This document shows, piece after piece, positions 27,018 through 36,229 of a DNA stretch of 64,000 bases. Under the pieces are notes generated by a model, which was not told where the DNA came from, did no database searches, and was given only the letters and a program-made list of their open reading frames with translations. Both the position numbers and the translations under genes were made by a program. Every line of letters begins with the position of its first letter. Position 1 is the first letter of the stretch. Source of the DNA: Arthrobacter sp. AZCC_0090 (GTDB lineage Bacteria > Actinomycetota > Actinomycetes > Actinomycetales > Micrococcaceae); NCBI RefSeq assembly GCF_014207375.1, contig NZ_JACHEE010000002.1:471913-535912 (forward strand). Direction: 5' to 3'.

Positions 27018-27590
27018 CTAGTCGATGATGGTGCCCGAGACGGGCTCGTCGGTTCCGCCGGACGACTTGATCATGTCCCTGGCGTTGCTTGACGTGATGG
27101 CGATGGTCTCCAACGCGCGGTCGATGGTGTCCTGATCAGCTGATTCGCCTTTGGCACGCTCCGCCTCCACCACGCGAACCTGCACCTGGACGATCTTGAA
27201 CGAGTGGTCCAGTTTGAGGTCACGGATTTCATCCGCTTCGCTGCGTTCCGCCACCACCCGTGTGCCGCCGTGGTCGGCGCTCGACGACGACGGCGCCCGG
27301 CCGGTTGCCGCGTTGAAGGCGTTCTGTGCTTCGGAGAGTTTCTCTCCGGCCCGCCTGGCAGCTTTTTGGATGCTGAAGACCACGAAAGCGGCGAGGGCGA
27401 GCCAGCCAAAGGAAACAACGGCGACGATCCAGCCGACCACGTCGTTCTGGTTGGCCGCGAAGATCACGGCCACCAGGAAAGCGATGAGCACCACCGTCAT
27501 GCCCAGTCCACCGATGCGGAAGCCTTTGAAAGGGCTCTTGGCGGAAGCGGACGGGGGAACAGATGACGGGGAGTCGCCGAGAGATTGCAT
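27018..27590 (-). CDS. Hypothetical two-helix membrane protein
   Basis: A 190-residue protein that I do not recognise. It has an S/P-rich N-terminus, two adjacent helices (about 30-50 and 55-75) and a cytoplasmic, charged C-terminal part rich in E, K and Q. That part probably forms a coiled coil around VQVQVRVVEAERAKGESADQ. The ATG at 27590 has no clear ribosome site and longer starts exist. It sits 10 nt upstream of xthA, so co-transcription is likely. Confidence 0.7.
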   Translation of the reverse strand: MQSLGDSPSSVPPSASAKSPFKGFRIGGLGMTVVLIAFLVAVIFAANQNDVVGWIVAVVSFGWLALAAFVVFSIQKAARRAGEKLSEAQNAFNAATGRAPSSSSADHGGTRVVAERSEADEIRDLKLDHSFKIVQVQVRVVEAERAKGESADQDTIDRALETIAITSSNARDMIKSSGGTDEPVSGTIID

Positions 27591-27670
27591 GCACCCATTG
27601 TCGCAAACTCCGCAGGGCGAGCCAGCCGCTTCCACCCCCGGCGAACAGCCTGGTCTTCAAGGAGTCGAGG

Positions 27671-28516
27671 CTATTTCAGGAAGAGTTTCCGCAATCGCCC
27701 GGTGGTGAGCATGATGCCGAGTGCGATCATCACAAGGTAGTAGGCGATATGAACCGCCGTGGCAGGGCTGAAAGAACCAATGCTGATCTGCCTCAAGAGC
27801 TCCACGCCATGCCACAGAGGCATCGCCTGGATGAGCCACTGAATGTACTGCGGATAGACGGTTATCGGGTAGAAGGTGGCGCTGAACAGGAACATGGGCA
27901 GCATGAAGAAGTTGATCCAGTCCATCTGCTGGAAAGTCTTCATGAAGCTCGTGATGCCCATGCCGAAGCTCGCAAAGCCGAAAGCGATCAGCACGGACGC
28001 AGGGACAACCAGGATGGCCCAGGGCGTGGTGATGAGACCCATGACGCCCATGACTGCGGTGAAGCCCGTTGCGTACAGGAGACCACGCAGCAGGGCCAGG
28101 AAGATCTCCCCGATGGCTACATCCAACGGCCCCAGGGAGGTGTAGAGCATGCCTTGGTACAGCTTGGCGAAGTTCATCTTGAAGAAGACGTTCCACGTTG
28201 AGTCGTAGACGGCGCCGTTCATCGCAGACACTGCCAGGAGGGCTGGCGCAATGTAGGCCGCGTAACTGATTTCCTGGCCGCCAGGCCCCGCCACGGTACC
28301 CACGATCGGACCCAGTCCAACGCCCATGGAAATCAGGTACAGCACCGGTTCGAAGAACCCGGAAACCAGGATCAACCATGTACTGCTTTTCGCCGCCATG
28401 AGCCCCCGGGCCACAACGGCAAGTGCATTGCGGGAGTACAGCGGGCCAAAGGTGCGTTCGCGGGCAGCGTCCGTGGCGCTTTGCGGTCCGGTTTGGCCTT
28501 CAGCCAGGGCACTCAT
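27671..28516 (-). CDS. ABC-2 type transporter permease (second permease of exporter)
   Basis: A 281-residue six-helix permease of the DrrB/NodJ class. Conserved regions include the N-terminal RNALAVVARGLMAAKSST and PLWHGVELLRQISIG near the C-terminus. Its ATG overlaps the stop of the first permease gene by 4 nt. With 28513-29367 and the ATPase at 29421-30350 it forms an exporter. The substrate (lipid, drug or glycan) is unknown. Confidence 0.9.
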   Translation of the reverse strand: MSALAEGQTGPQSATDAARERTFGPLYSRNALAVVARGLMAAKSSTWLILVSGFFEPVLYLISMGVGLGPIVGTVAGPGGQEISYAAYIAPALLAVSAMNGAVYDSTWNVFFKMNFAKLYQGMLYTSLGPLDVAIGEIFLALLRGLLYATGFTAVMGVMGLITTPWAILVVPASVLIAFGFASFGMGITSFMKTFQQMDWINFFMLPMFLFSATFYPITVYPQYIQWLIQAMPLWHGVELLRQISIGSFSPATAVHIAYYLVMIALGIMLTTGRLRKLFLK

Positions 28517-29367
28517 GCCCCCATCCTCCTAACGAACTGCCGCCGCGTCAGCGTCCACCCGGTGGCGGCCGCGCCAACAAGGAACAGGACGTGGATCAGG
28601 GTCAGCACAGGGCTCTCCTCAAGACCGTAAGTGAAGACGCGGCCCAGCTCCGTGCCGTGCCACACCGGAGAGATCCAGCCGATCCAGCGGACCCCTATCG
28701 GCAGCGAGTCCAGGGGGAAGAAGGTCCCCGAAAACAGGAACAAAGGCACCACGATGAATCGCTGCACGAGTGCGAACTGGCCGGCGTCCTTGGTGATGGT
28801 CGACGCATAGGCCATGAGCGGCAGCCCGAAGGACAGCCCGGCTATCGTGGCAACCACGGCCGACACCCAGCCCCAAGGGCTCGGCGAGGCGCCGAACATG
28901 GCTACGATAACGAAGTAGACCACCGATTGCACGAGGAACTTCAAGGCACTGGCCATGATGTGGCCCGCGGCAATCTGCTGGGGAACGAGCGGGGAAGCGT
29001 GCGGGCCATAGAACACACGGCGCCACTTGAAGCCGTCCATGATCGGGTAGGAAAAGTCCCCCGATGCCGTCATGACCGCGGATGAGACGAGGAGTGCCGG
29101 CGCAATGAAGGCCAAGTAGCTCACACCGCCGAATACCGCCGCACTGTTCGCGTCCACCAGGCTCGCCAGCCCGATGCCCATCGCGAACAGGTACGCCACC
29201 GGCTGCCCCACGCTGTACAGGAACACGGACCAACCGTAGCCACGCATCACTCGAAGTGCCTGCTCCGCGTAGAAAAACGATCCCCAGCGTCGCGCCCGGC
29301 TGGCCGAGATGGCCGGCGAGTGAGCACGCAAGGGATGGACCGCCGTCGGGAGTTGCGCGTCAGTCAT
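28513..29367 (-). CDS. ABC-2 type transporter permease (first permease of exporter)
   Basis: A 284-residue permease related to the downstream one, with YVFYGPHASPLVP-like family sequence (RRVFYGPHASPLVPQQIAAG) and PVWHGTELGRVFTYG near the C-terminus. A gene duplication gave the pair. It lies 53 nt downstream of the ATPase gene. Confidence 0.9.
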   Translation of the reverse strand: MTDAQLPTAVHPLRAHSPAISASRARRWGSFFYAEQALRVMRGYGWSVFLYSVGQPVAYLFAMGIGLASLVDANSAAVFGGVSYLAFIAPALLVSSAVMTASGDFSYPIMDGFKWRRVFYGPHASPLVPQQIAAGHIMASALKFLVQSVVYFVIVAMFGASPSPWGWVSAVVATIAGLSFGLPLMAYASTITKDAGQFALVQRFIVVPLFLFSGTFFPLDSLPIGVRWIGWISPVWHGTELGRVFTYGLEESPVLTLIHVLFLVGAAATGWTLTRRQFVRRMGA

Positions 29368-29420
29368 GTGCCCTCCTCGTCTGCTCTCCGCTCATCAACT
29401 GTCCCCAAGCCAACCGCCCG

Positions 29421-30350
29421 CTAATCAACAAGGCTCCGTCCGGTCAGCCGGAGGAAAACGTCCTCCAACGAAGAACGCCGCACTAGCGAGGTCAGGGGGC
29501 GGAGCCGGCGCGCGGAGACTTGCTCCAAGGCCGATTCACCGTCGTCCGCGTAGATGAGCACGCGATCCGGCAGCGTCTCGACGCGTTCGCCGACGCCTTC
29601 GAGCTCGACGCCGATGGTGGTATTGCGTTCTGAGCCGAAGCGGAGCTCCAGGACCTCTCGCGTGCAGTATTCGCGGATCAGGCTGGCGGGCGATCCTTCG
29701 GCCATGATCCGGCCCTTATCCACCACGATCAGCCGGTCGCAAAGCTGTTCGGCCTCGTCCATGTAGTGGGTAGTGAGGATCAGCGTCACGCCCTGTTCCT
29801 TGAGCCTGAACAGCCGGTCCCAGAGGATGTGGCGGGCTTGCGGATCCAGGCCCGTGGTGGGCTCATCCAGGAGCAGGATCTTGGGCTCGTTGATCAGCGA
29901 GCGGGCAATTGTCAGGCGCCTTTTCATGCCGCCCGAGAGGGCATCGACCCTGGACTTGGCCTTGTCCGACAGTTGCGCAAACTCAAGCAGTTCATCGGCC
30001 TTGGGACGCAAGTAGCTCAAAGGCAGCCCGAAGTAGCGGCCGTAGACGATCAGGTTTTCGCGGACCTTCAGTTCCTCGTCCAGGTTGTCCTGCTGGGGCA
30101 CCACGCCCAAATGCGCACGGACTTCCGGGCCGTGGGTTTCCGGGTCCAGGCCCATGATGCTGAGCTTCCCTGACGTGCGCTGGGAGACTCCGCCGATCAT
30201 CTTCATGGTGGTTGATTTGCCGGCGCCGTTGGGCCCCAGCAGCCCGAAGGACTCCCCCGCCGAAACCTCGAATGAGATGCCGTCGACGGCGGTGAGCTCA
30301 CCATAGGTCTTGGTGAGGTTTTCGGCTGTGATGACTGCGGGTGGGTTCAT
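29421..30350 (-). CDS. ABC exporter ATP-binding protein (DrrA/NodI-like)
   Basis: A single ATPase domain of about 310 residues. Walker A is GPNGAGKSTTMKMIG, the signature ALSGGMKRRLTIARSL, and Walker B ILLLDEPTTGLDPQARH. The C-terminal 80 residues are the regulatory extension of the drug-resistance subfamily. Start ATG 30350 (MNPPAVITAENLTK) fits the family; a GTG at 30398 would add 16 residues, and neither has a good ribosome site. It is the first gene of the exporter operon. Confidence 0.92.
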   Translation of the reverse strand: MNPPAVITAENLTKTYGELTAVDGISFEVSAGESFGLLGPNGAGKSTTMKMIGGVSQRTSGKLSIMGLDPETHGPEVRAHLGVVPQQDNLDEELKVRENLIVYGRYFGLPLSYLRPKADELLEFAQLSDKAKSRVDALSGGMKRRLTIARSLINEPKILLLDEPTTGLDPQARHILWDRLFRLKEQGVTLILTTHYMDEAEQLCDRLIVVDKGRIMAEGSPASLIREYCTREVLELRFGSERNTTIGVELEGVGERVETLPDRVLIYADDGESALEQVSARRLRPLTSLVRRSSLEDVFLRLTGRSLVD

Positions 30351-30475
30351 CTGTCGGCTGGCTGACGTGGAGAAAGAGCGGGTGGCTTCATTGTGCACCC
30401 ACAGCAGACTAGTAGAGCCAAGGAATACGTGAAAGAGGTATTGCGCAATTTTCTGGAATAACCCGGCAGCGTGAC

Positions 30476-30564
30476 ATTCTGCTGGATCATTCCACGCGCC
30501 AAGCCCCGAAACCGCGTGGTTCCGGGGCTTGCTGGTTGAGCGATGGCGAATGATCCAGCAGAAT
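30476..30564. repeat. Nested double inverted repeat
   Basis: Outer arms ATTCTGCTGGATCATT (30476-30491) and AATGATCCAGCAGAAT (30549-30564) match perfectly over 16 bp. Inside them AAGCCCCG/CGGGGCTT (30501-30508, 30523-30530) with a further AACC/GGTT forms a terminator-like hairpin. The structure follows the SHOCT gene by 11 nt on the minus strand, so termination is one role. The 16-bp outer arms are unusual for that. Confidence 0.7.
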
Positions 30565-30575
30565 CCGCCGGCGCC

Positions 30576-30875
30576 TCACTTCGTCGGATGTGCCCGCAGC
30601 ACTTCCAGGCGTTGGCGGTACTCCGTCTCGTCGATTTCGCCCCGCGCGTAGCGTTCCCTCAGTACGCTTTCGGCGCCCTGGGTTGCGGCCCAGTAGTGGT
30701 TCCGGCGCCACATGCGGCGGCCAAAGAAGATGAAGAATCCGATGACCAGGATCCAAAACAGCGGAATCAGGAGGAAAAACGGCCAGAAGACGAATCCGTC
30801 CCCGGGTCCATGGACGACGTCGGTAGGCAGCTGGGCGGCCGCGGCGCCGATGGTGGTGCTTAGTGATGTCAACAT
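30576..30875 (-). CDS. Small SHOCT-domain membrane protein
   Basis: A 99-residue protein with a short N-terminal segment, one transmembrane helix (about 30-50, FWPFFLLIPLFWILVIGFFI) and a C-terminal SHOCT motif ERYARGEIDETEYRQRLEVL. SHOCT motifs end many oligomerising envelope proteins; no specific function is known. It stands alone between the exporter and a two-component system. Confidence 0.85.
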   Translation of the reverse strand: MLTSLSTTIGAAAAQLPTDVVHGPGDGFVFWPFFLLIPLFWILVIGFFIFFGRRMWRRNHYWAATQGAESVLRERYARGEIDETEYRQRLEVLRAHPTK

Positions 30876-31008
30876 GTCCAGTCCAAACTCTCAACAGGCC
30901 GTATCTCGGCTCTGGTTCCAGTCTGGTTTTTGGCCCATCGAAACGCGTCGGCCACCGGGAGGCACTTGCGTCCGGCCGCCTACTCCCCCGGGAGACTGCG
31001 CGGAACGG

Positions 31009-31674
31009 CTAGCTGCTCCACCCGGGCCGGACCAAGCCTGATTCGTACGCCAGGACCACCAATTGCGCCCGGTCCCGCACGAGCAATTTGGTCATGATCC
31101 GGGAAACGTGGGTCTTTGCCGTCAGTGGGGTGATGAACAGTCTTTCGGCAATCTCCGCGTTGTTCAGGCCTTCGCCTACCAGCGCCAGGACTTCCCGTTC
31201 GCGCTCGGTGATTTGGTCCAGGGGTATTGTCTTCGACGCCGCCTTGCTCTGCACGGCGAGCTGGGCCATGATGCGGCGTGTCACCGAAGGCGAAAGCAGG
31301 GCATCGCCGTCGTGCACCACCCGCACGGCGCGGATCAGTTCCTCCGGTTCGGTGTCCTTGACGAGGAAGCCGGCGGCGCCCGCGCGCACCGCCTCAGCGA
31401 TGTATTCGTCCAACTCGAACGTGGTGAGGATGATGATGCGCGTGTGCGCGAGGCGGGGGTTGGCCAGGATCTGCCGGGTTGCGGTCAACCCGTCGCCATC
31501 GGGCATGCGGATGTCCATCAGGATGACGTCGGGTGCTTCAAGCTCGGCCAGCCTGACGGTGTCGCGGCCAGTACCCGCTTCCGCCACCACTTCCATGTCC
31601 GGTTCAGCATCCAGGAGCGCGCGGAATCCCGCCCGGATAAGGGTCTGGTCGTCGGCGAGCAGCAAGCGGATCAT
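31009..31674 (-). CDS. NarL/LuxR-type response regulator
   Basis: A 221-residue regulator. The receiver domain has the acidic pocket DDQTL and the phospho-acceptor in DVILMDIRMPDG. The C-terminal LuxR-type HTH reads TEREREVLALVGEGLNNAEI. Its ATG overlaps the stop of the kinase gene in ATGA form (31671-31674), so kinase and regulator are a cognate pair. The target is not evident; the SHOCT gene downstream on the same strand is a candidate. Confidence 0.93.
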   Translation of the reverse strand: MIRLLLADDQTLIRAGFRALLDAEPDMEVVAEAGTGRDTVRLAELEAPDVILMDIRMPDGDGLTATRQILANPRLAHTRIIILTTFELDEYIAEAVRAGAAGFLVKDTEPEELIRAVRVVHDGDALLSPSVTRRIMAQLAVQSKAASKTIPLDQITEREREVLALVGEGLNNAEIAERLFITPLTAKTHVSRIMTKLLVRDRAQLVVLAYESGLVRPGWSS

Positions 31675-32801
31675 GGCCGGTGTTCTCCTTGAGTGAAGTT
31701 CAACGGGAGGTTCCCCTCAACGCGCAGCCCGGGATCCAGCGGCGTCAGGCTAAGTGTCCCGCCCAAGGCGTCGACGCGCTCGTGCATACCTGTCAGCCCG
31801 TTGCCGGCGGCCGCTCCCCGCATGCCTGCACCGTCGTCGTCGATCCTCACCTTCAGCGCGTTCGCCGCCAATTCCAGACGTACGACGGCGGACGCCGCGC
31901 CTGAGTGCCTGCGGACGTTGCTCAGCGCTTCCTGGACAATCCGGTAGGCAGTTTCCTGCTGTGCCGTACCAACTCGTTCCGGGGACACCGAGTTTTCGAA
32001 TCGCACCTGCAGGCCGCCGTGCCGTGCGTCCTCCACGAGTTCCGGGATCCGCGCCAGACTTGGTGGCGCCGCAGGACTCAACGGAGCGTCGTCGCGCAGT
32101 ACGCCGAGGAGCTGACGGACCTCGGCCAAGGATTCCTTGCTCGCTGCCTTGATGGCTTCCAGCGCCGGGCGGAGCTTCTCGGGATCGTTGGTGCCCAAGT
32201 GGAGCGCCACGGAGGCCTGGACGTTGATCATCGACAGGGAGTGGGCCACCACATCGTGGATATCCCGGGCGAGCGTGAGCCGGTATTCGTCCCGTTCGGC
32301 CTGTTTCGCGGCCTCGCGCCGTCGCCGGTATTCGGCCATCCGCTCGCCCCGCCGTCGGAAGCCTTCACCGATCAGCACGAGGATCGCCGCCCACGCGACA
32401 CCGGCGGAGGAACGGACAAGCCCCGCCTCATCCCCGGCAATGACGGCAAACAGCACGATGGCCGCCGCGCAGATCCCTGCCCCAATCCAGGCCTGCCAGC
32501 GCAGCCCCGCCGCCGCGGTCAGGATGATCGACAACGCGAGGGACAGCACGATCGGGCCCCAGGCGTAACCGAGAAGCACATAGCTGAACGTGGCCGCCAG
32601 GGTCACCGGTAGCATGACCACCGGCCTGCTGGTCCGGAAAGCCAAGGCCCCGGGTCCTGCCAGCAACAGGATGAAGGCGAGCGGGTCCAAGGGACGCAGT
32701 GCAGTCTGGTGGCTCGCCGAAAAGACGGTCCCCAGGACCTGGATCAGGGCCACCGCGATCACGATGAAACTCGTGGGAGGACCCTGGAAACGCCGCTGCA
32801 T
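31671..32801 (-). CDS. Sensor histidine kinase (NarL-partner type)
   Basis: A 376-residue kinase with a short N-terminus and about five transmembrane helices in residues 10-150. The HisKA_3 box ARDIHDVVAHSLSMINVQAS carries the phospho-histidine, and the C-terminal HATPase has VRIDDDGAGM and GLTGMHERVDALGG. It lacks a large extracellular domain, so it probably senses a membrane-related signal. It is co-transcribed with the response regulator. Confidence 0.92.
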   Translation of the reverse strand: MQRRFQGPPTSFIVIAVALIQVLGTVFSASHQTALRPLDPLAFILLLAGPGALAFRTSRPVVMLPVTLAATFSYVLLGYAWGPIVLSLALSIILTAAAGLRWQAWIGAGICAAAIVLFAVIAGDEAGLVRSSAGVAWAAILVLIGEGFRRRGERMAEYRRRREAAKQAERDEYRLTLARDIHDVVAHSLSMINVQASVALHLGTNDPEKLRPALEAIKAASKESLAEVRQLLGVLRDDAPLSPAAPPSLARIPELVEDARHGGLQVRFENSVSPERVGTAQQETAYRIVQEALSNVRRHSGAASAVVRLELAANALKVRIDDDGAGMRGAAAGNGLTGMHERVDALGGTLSLTPLDPGLRVEGNLPLNFTQGEHRP

Positions 32802-32846
32802 GCTCCGAGCCTAGCCGCGGAGGGCGCCTGCGTCGTCGGGTTAACG

Positions 32847-32886
32847 GTGTAGGGCGCCTACTCCCGAGGGAGTAGGCGCCCTACAC
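32847..32886 (-). terminator. Terminator after folD
   Basis: GTGTAGGGCGCCTACTCCC and GGGAGTAGGCGCCCTACAC pair over 19 bp with almost no loop, a very strong stem 18 nt after the folD stop. It also insulates the kinase gene, which starts 46 nt further on. Confidence 0.85.
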
Positions 32887-32903
32887 GCTGGTGGGGAGCA
32901 AAA

Positions 32904-33815
32904 TCAGGCGACGCCGGAGACGCTTCCCGCTGCCACTTGGCGTTCCGCGGCTTCGACCACGTTGGTCATGAGCAGCGCCACGGTCATGGGACCCACGCCA
33001 CCGGGGTTCGGCGAAATCCAGCCGGCTACATCGGCAACGGCGGGATCGATGTCGCCGTGGACCTTACTCTTGCCCGTCTCGGGGTCGGTTTCACGGGTGA
33101 CACCGACGTCCAGCACGGCCGCGCCCGGCTTCACGTCCGCAGGCTTGACGATGTGCTTTGCACCCGCCGCGCCGACAATCACGTCCGCCTGCCGCAGCAG
33201 CTCCGAGAGGTTCTTGGTGCCGGTGTGCGTCAGCGTCACGGTGGCGTTCACGGCCCGCCGGGTGAGCAGCAGGCCAATCGAGCGGCCGATCGTGACGCCG
33301 CGGCCGACTACCACAACGTGCTTACCTGCGAGGCTGTAGCCGTTGCGCTCCAGGAGCTCGATGACGCCACGGGGCGTGCAGGGCAGCGGCGAGGTGATCT
33401 CTCCGTTGACGTTGAGCACCAGCCGGCCCAGGTTGGTCGGGTGCAGGCCGTCGGCATCCTTGGCGGGGTCGATCCGCTCGAGGATAGCGTCGGTGTCCAG
33501 GTGCTTGGGCAGCGGCAGCTGCACGATGTAACCGTGGCAGGCGGGGTCCGCATTGAGTTCGTCGATGAGGGCCTCAACCTGGGCCTGAGTGGCATCCGCC
33601 GGAAGCTCACGCTGGATCGAGTTCATCCCGATCTCCACAGACTGCTTGTGCTTCATGGACACGTAAAGCTGCGAGGCAGGGTCCGCACCTATGAGCACAG
33701 TGGCAATGCCCGGAGTCACGCCGCGGGCCTTCAGCGCAGCGACACGCTCAGTAAGCTCAGCTTTGATGGCGGCGGCGGCGGCCTTGCCGTCAAGGATCTT
33801 CGCGGTCTGCGCCAT
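32904..33815 (-). CDS. folD: Methylenetetrahydrofolate dehydrogenase / cyclohydrolase
   Basis: Bifunctional enzyme interconverting 5,10-methylene- and 10-formyl-tetrahydrofolate. The 303-residue chain has the active-site Lys in [16 protein letters not shown], then [12 protein letters not shown], and the NADP-site motif [16 protein letters not shown]. Start ATG 33815 ([12 protein letters not shown]) fits the family; a GTG at 33830 forming GTGA with the glyA stop is an alternative. It is downstream of glyA in one transcript. Confidence 0.94.
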   Translation of the reverse strand: MAQTAKILDGKAAAAAIKAELTERVAALKARGVTPGIATVLIGADPASQLYVSMKHKQSVEIGMNSIQRELPADATQAQVEALIDELNADPACHGYIVQLPLPKHLDTDAILERIDPAKDADGLHPTNLGRLVLNVNGEITSPLPCTPRGVIELLERNGYSLAGKHVVVVGRGVTIGRSIGLLLTRRAVNATVTLTHTGTKNLSELLRQADVIVGAAGAKHIVKPADVKPGAAVLDVGVTRETDPETGKSKVHGDIDPAVADVAGWISPNPGGVGPMTVALLMTNVVEAAERQVAAGSVSGVA

Positions 33816-33823
33816 GGACGGGT

Positions 33824-35119
33824 TCACCACTGCTCGTGCTGCGGGTACAGCGGGAAGTCAGCGGCGAGCTTGTCGACGCGGGCCTGCAGGGCTTCAACAT
33901 CGGTAGCGGAACCGGACTTCAGCGCCGAAGCGATGATCTCGGCAACCTCGGTGAACTCGGTAGCACCGAATCCGCGGGTAGCCAGTGCCGGGGTACCGAT
34001 GCGCAGGCCGGAGGTGACCATCGGGGGGCGGGGGTCGAACGGAACGGCGTTGCGGTTGACGGTGATGCCCACCGAGTGCAGAAGGTCTTCGGCCTGCTGC
34101 CCGTCCAGCTGCGAGTTGCGCAGGTCCACGAGGACCAAGTGGACATCGGTGCCGCCGGTCAGGACCGAAATGCCGGCTTCGGCAACATCAGCCTGGTTGA
34201 GGCGATCGGCGATGATCTTGGCACCTTCGAGGACGCGTTCCTGGCGCTCCTTGAATTCCTCGCCCGCGGCGATCTTGAAGGCAACGGCCTTGGCCGCGAT
34301 GACGTGCATGAGCGGACCACCCTGCTGGCCCGGGAAAACGTTGGAGTTGAGCTTCTTCGCCCATTCTTCCTTCGCGAGGATCACACCCGAACGGGGTCCA
34401 GCCAGCGTCTTGTGCACCGTGGAGGTGACGACGTCGGAGTGCGGCACCGGGCTCGGGTGCAGGCCTGCTGCCACGAGGCCGGCGAAGTGGGCCATATCCG
34501 TCCAGAGAAGGGCGCCAACTTCGTCGGCGATGGAGCGGAAGGCCGCGAAGTCGAGGTGGCGCGGGTAAGCGGACCAGCCGGCGATGATGACCTGCGGCTT
34601 CTCGGCAATCGCTTGCTCGCGGAGCTTGTCCATGTCCACGCGGAAGGTGTCCTGCTCCACCTGGTAGGCAGCCACGTTGTAGAGCTTGCCGGAGAAGTTC
34701 AGCTTCATGCCGTGCGTCAGGTGGCCACCATGGGCCAGGGACAGGCCGAGGATCTTGTCACCGGGTGTGATCATGGCAGACAGCGCTGCGGCGTTGGCCT
34801 GTGCACCCGAGTGCGGCTGGACGTTGGCGTACTCTGCATCGAAGAGAGCCTTAACGCGGTCGATGGCCAGTTGCTCGGCAATGTCCACGTATTCGCAGCC
34901 ACCGTAGTAGCGCTTGCCCGGGTAGCCTTCGGCGTACTTGTTGGTCAGGACCGAGCCCTGGGCCTCCATGACGGCGCGGGGCGCAAAGTTCTCGGAAGCG
35001 ATCATTTCCAGGGTGCCGCGCTGGCGGCCGAGTTCCTGTTCCAGAACCGCTGCGATCTCGGGGTCGAGTTCGGCAAGCGGCTGGTTGCTGATGGTCGCGG
35101 AGGTGATGGTGGTGGTCAC
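33824..35119 (-). CDS. glyA: Serine hydroxymethyltransferase
   Basis: PLP enzyme converting serine and tetrahydrofolate to glycine and methylene-tetrahydrofolate. The 431-residue product starts at GTG 35119, 7 nt after AGGAG. Motifs are MIASENFAP, the PLP-lysine region [16 protein letters not shown] and [17 protein letters not shown]. It precedes folD, and its 5' leader contains a probable ZTP riboswitch, which fits its role in one-carbon supply for purines. Confidence 0.97.
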   Translation of the reverse strand: MTTTITSATISNQPLAELDPEIAAVLEQELGRQRGTLEMIASENFAPRAVMEAQGSVLTNKYAEGYPGKRYYGGCEYVDIAEQLAIDRVKALFDAEYANVQPHSGAQANAAALSAMITPGDKILGLSLAHGGHLTHGMKLNFSGKLYNVAAYQVEQDTFRVDMDKLREQAIAEKPQVIIAGWSAYPRHLDFAAFRSIADEVGALLWTDMAHFAGLVAAGLHPSPVPHSDVVTSTVHKTLAGPRSGVILAKEEWAKKLNSNVFPGQQGGPLMHVIAAKAVAFKIAAGEEFKERQERVLEGAKIIADRLNQADVAEAGISVLTGGTDVHLVLVDLRNSQLDGQQAEDLLHSVGITVNRNAVPFDPRPPMVTSGLRIGTPALATRGFGATEFTEVAEIIASALKSGSATDVEALQARVDKLAADFPLYPQHEQW

Positions 35120-35179
35120 GAAGATCTCCTGGATAGGCAACGGGTATTACTACAGGTCAGGCTACCGGCTGCGTTTTTT

Positions 35180-35205
35180 CCATGCCCTTTGATTACGGGG
35201 CATGG
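35180..35205 (-). other. Leader hairpin between riboswitch and glyA
   Basis: On the minus strand CCATGCCC-cgtaatcaaa-GGGCATGG forms an 8-bp stem followed by AAAAAA. It is not a terminator in this orientation because no U tract follows. It may form the expression platform of the riboswitch, with effects on the ribosome site 50 nt downstream. Confidence 0.45.
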
Positions 35206-35229
35206 CACAGCGACAGTAAAACGTGACCC

Positions 35230-35310
35230 TCGGCCCAGGCGTACGATCCGTGGTCTTCATCAATGCCGCTCCCTGGTGGTACACCACCCAACGCCAGTCG
35301 CGACGACTTA
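35230..35310 (-). ncRNA. Probable ZTP (pfl) riboswitch in the glyA leader
   Basis: On the minus strand the leader reads, in order, GTCGCGACTGGCG, then the hairpin GGTGG-tgt-ACCACC joined to AGGGAGCGGC, and about 25 nt later ACGCCTGGGCCG. These match the conserved blocks of the pfl/ZTP class: GACUGGCG, CCACC-GGGAGCG and CGCCUGGGC. ZTP riboswitches are known upstream of glyA, folD and purH and turn on folate one-carbon genes when 10-formyl-THF is short. It lies 110-190 nt before the glyA start. Confidence 0.78.
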
Positions 35311-35347
35311 AACAGTACAACAGGTGCGCAACGGTAGGCTTGACTGT

Positions 35348-36208
35348 GTGACTGACTCCACCCTGCCCACGTCTTTTGTTGTAACCCTGTCCTGCCCGGA
35401 CCGGCCCGGAATTGTGCACGCCGTTGCAGGCGCCTTGTTGGAGGCTGGCTGCAACATCGCCGATTCCCAGCAATATGGCAGCCCCACCACGGGAAACTTC
35501 TTCATGCGGGTGGAAGCCACCACGTCCTCTGCCCAGGCTGAACTGGGTTCGGCACTGGCTCCGGTGGCCGAAGAATTCGGCATGAAGTGGCAGATCAACC
35601 CGGTGGGCCAGAAGGTCCGTACCCTGATCCTGGGTTCAAAAGACGCGCATTGCCTCAACGATCTGCTCTTCCAGCAGCGTTCCGGGACCCTCCCCATCGA
35701 GGTGCCGGCCATCGTGTCCAACCACCGGGACCTCGAAGGACTGGCCGAGTTCTATGGCATCCCCTTCCACCACATCCCGGTCACCCCGGACACGAAGCCG
35801 GAGGCCGAGGCGAAACTCCTCGAGCTCATCCGTGAACACGGCATCGAGCTGACTGTCCTGGCGCGCTACATGCAAGTCCTCTCCAACGAGCTCTGCACCG
35901 AGCTCAACGGCAAGGCCATCAACATCCATCACTCCTTCCTGCCGTCCTTCAAGGGCGCCAAGCCCTACCACCAGGCACATGCCCGCGGTGTGAAGATCAT
36001 CGGTGCCACCGCCCACTACGTCACGGCGGACCTCGATGAGGGTCCCATCATCGAGCAGGAGGTCATCCGTGTGGACCACGCCCGCACCGCTGAGCAATTC
36101 GTGCAGATGGGCCGCAACGTCGAGGGTCGCACGCTCGCACAGGCCGTGCAGTGGCACGCCGAACACCGCGTCCTCCTGGACGGCACCCGCACGGTGGTCT
36201 TCAACTAG
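35348..36208 (+). CDS. purU: Formyltetrahydrofolate deformylase
   Basis: Hydrolyses 10-formyl-THF to formate and THF, balancing the one-carbon pool. A 286-residue product from GTG 35348 (VTDSTLPTSFVVTLSCPDRPG), which begins an ACT domain. The formyltransferase-like domain has VSNHRDLEGLAEFYGIPF, INIHHSFLPSFKGAKPYHQA with the catalytic His, and GATAHYVTADLDEGPII. It is divergent from the glyA-folD operon. Confidence 0.96.
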   Translation: MTDSTLPTSFVVTLSCPDRPGIVHAVAGALLEAGCNIADSQQYGSPTTGNFFMRVEATTSSAQAELGSALAPVAEEFGMKWQINPVGQKVRTLILGSKDAHCLNDLLFQQRSGTLPIEVPAIVSNHRDLEGLAEFYGIPFHHIPVTPDTKPEAEAKLLELIREHGIELTVLARYMQVLSNELCTELNGKAINIHHSFLPSFKGAKPYHQAHARGVKIIGATAHYVTADLDEGPIIEQEVIRVDHARTAEQFVQMGRNVEGRTLAQAVQWHAEHRVLLDGTRTVVFN

Positions 36209-36229
36209 GCTCCGGCCTAGGCTGTTCGC

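Noticed and set aside
33836..35311. 491-codon plus-strand frame
   Set aside because: It is the shadow of glyA and its leader; glyA motifs are unambiguous.
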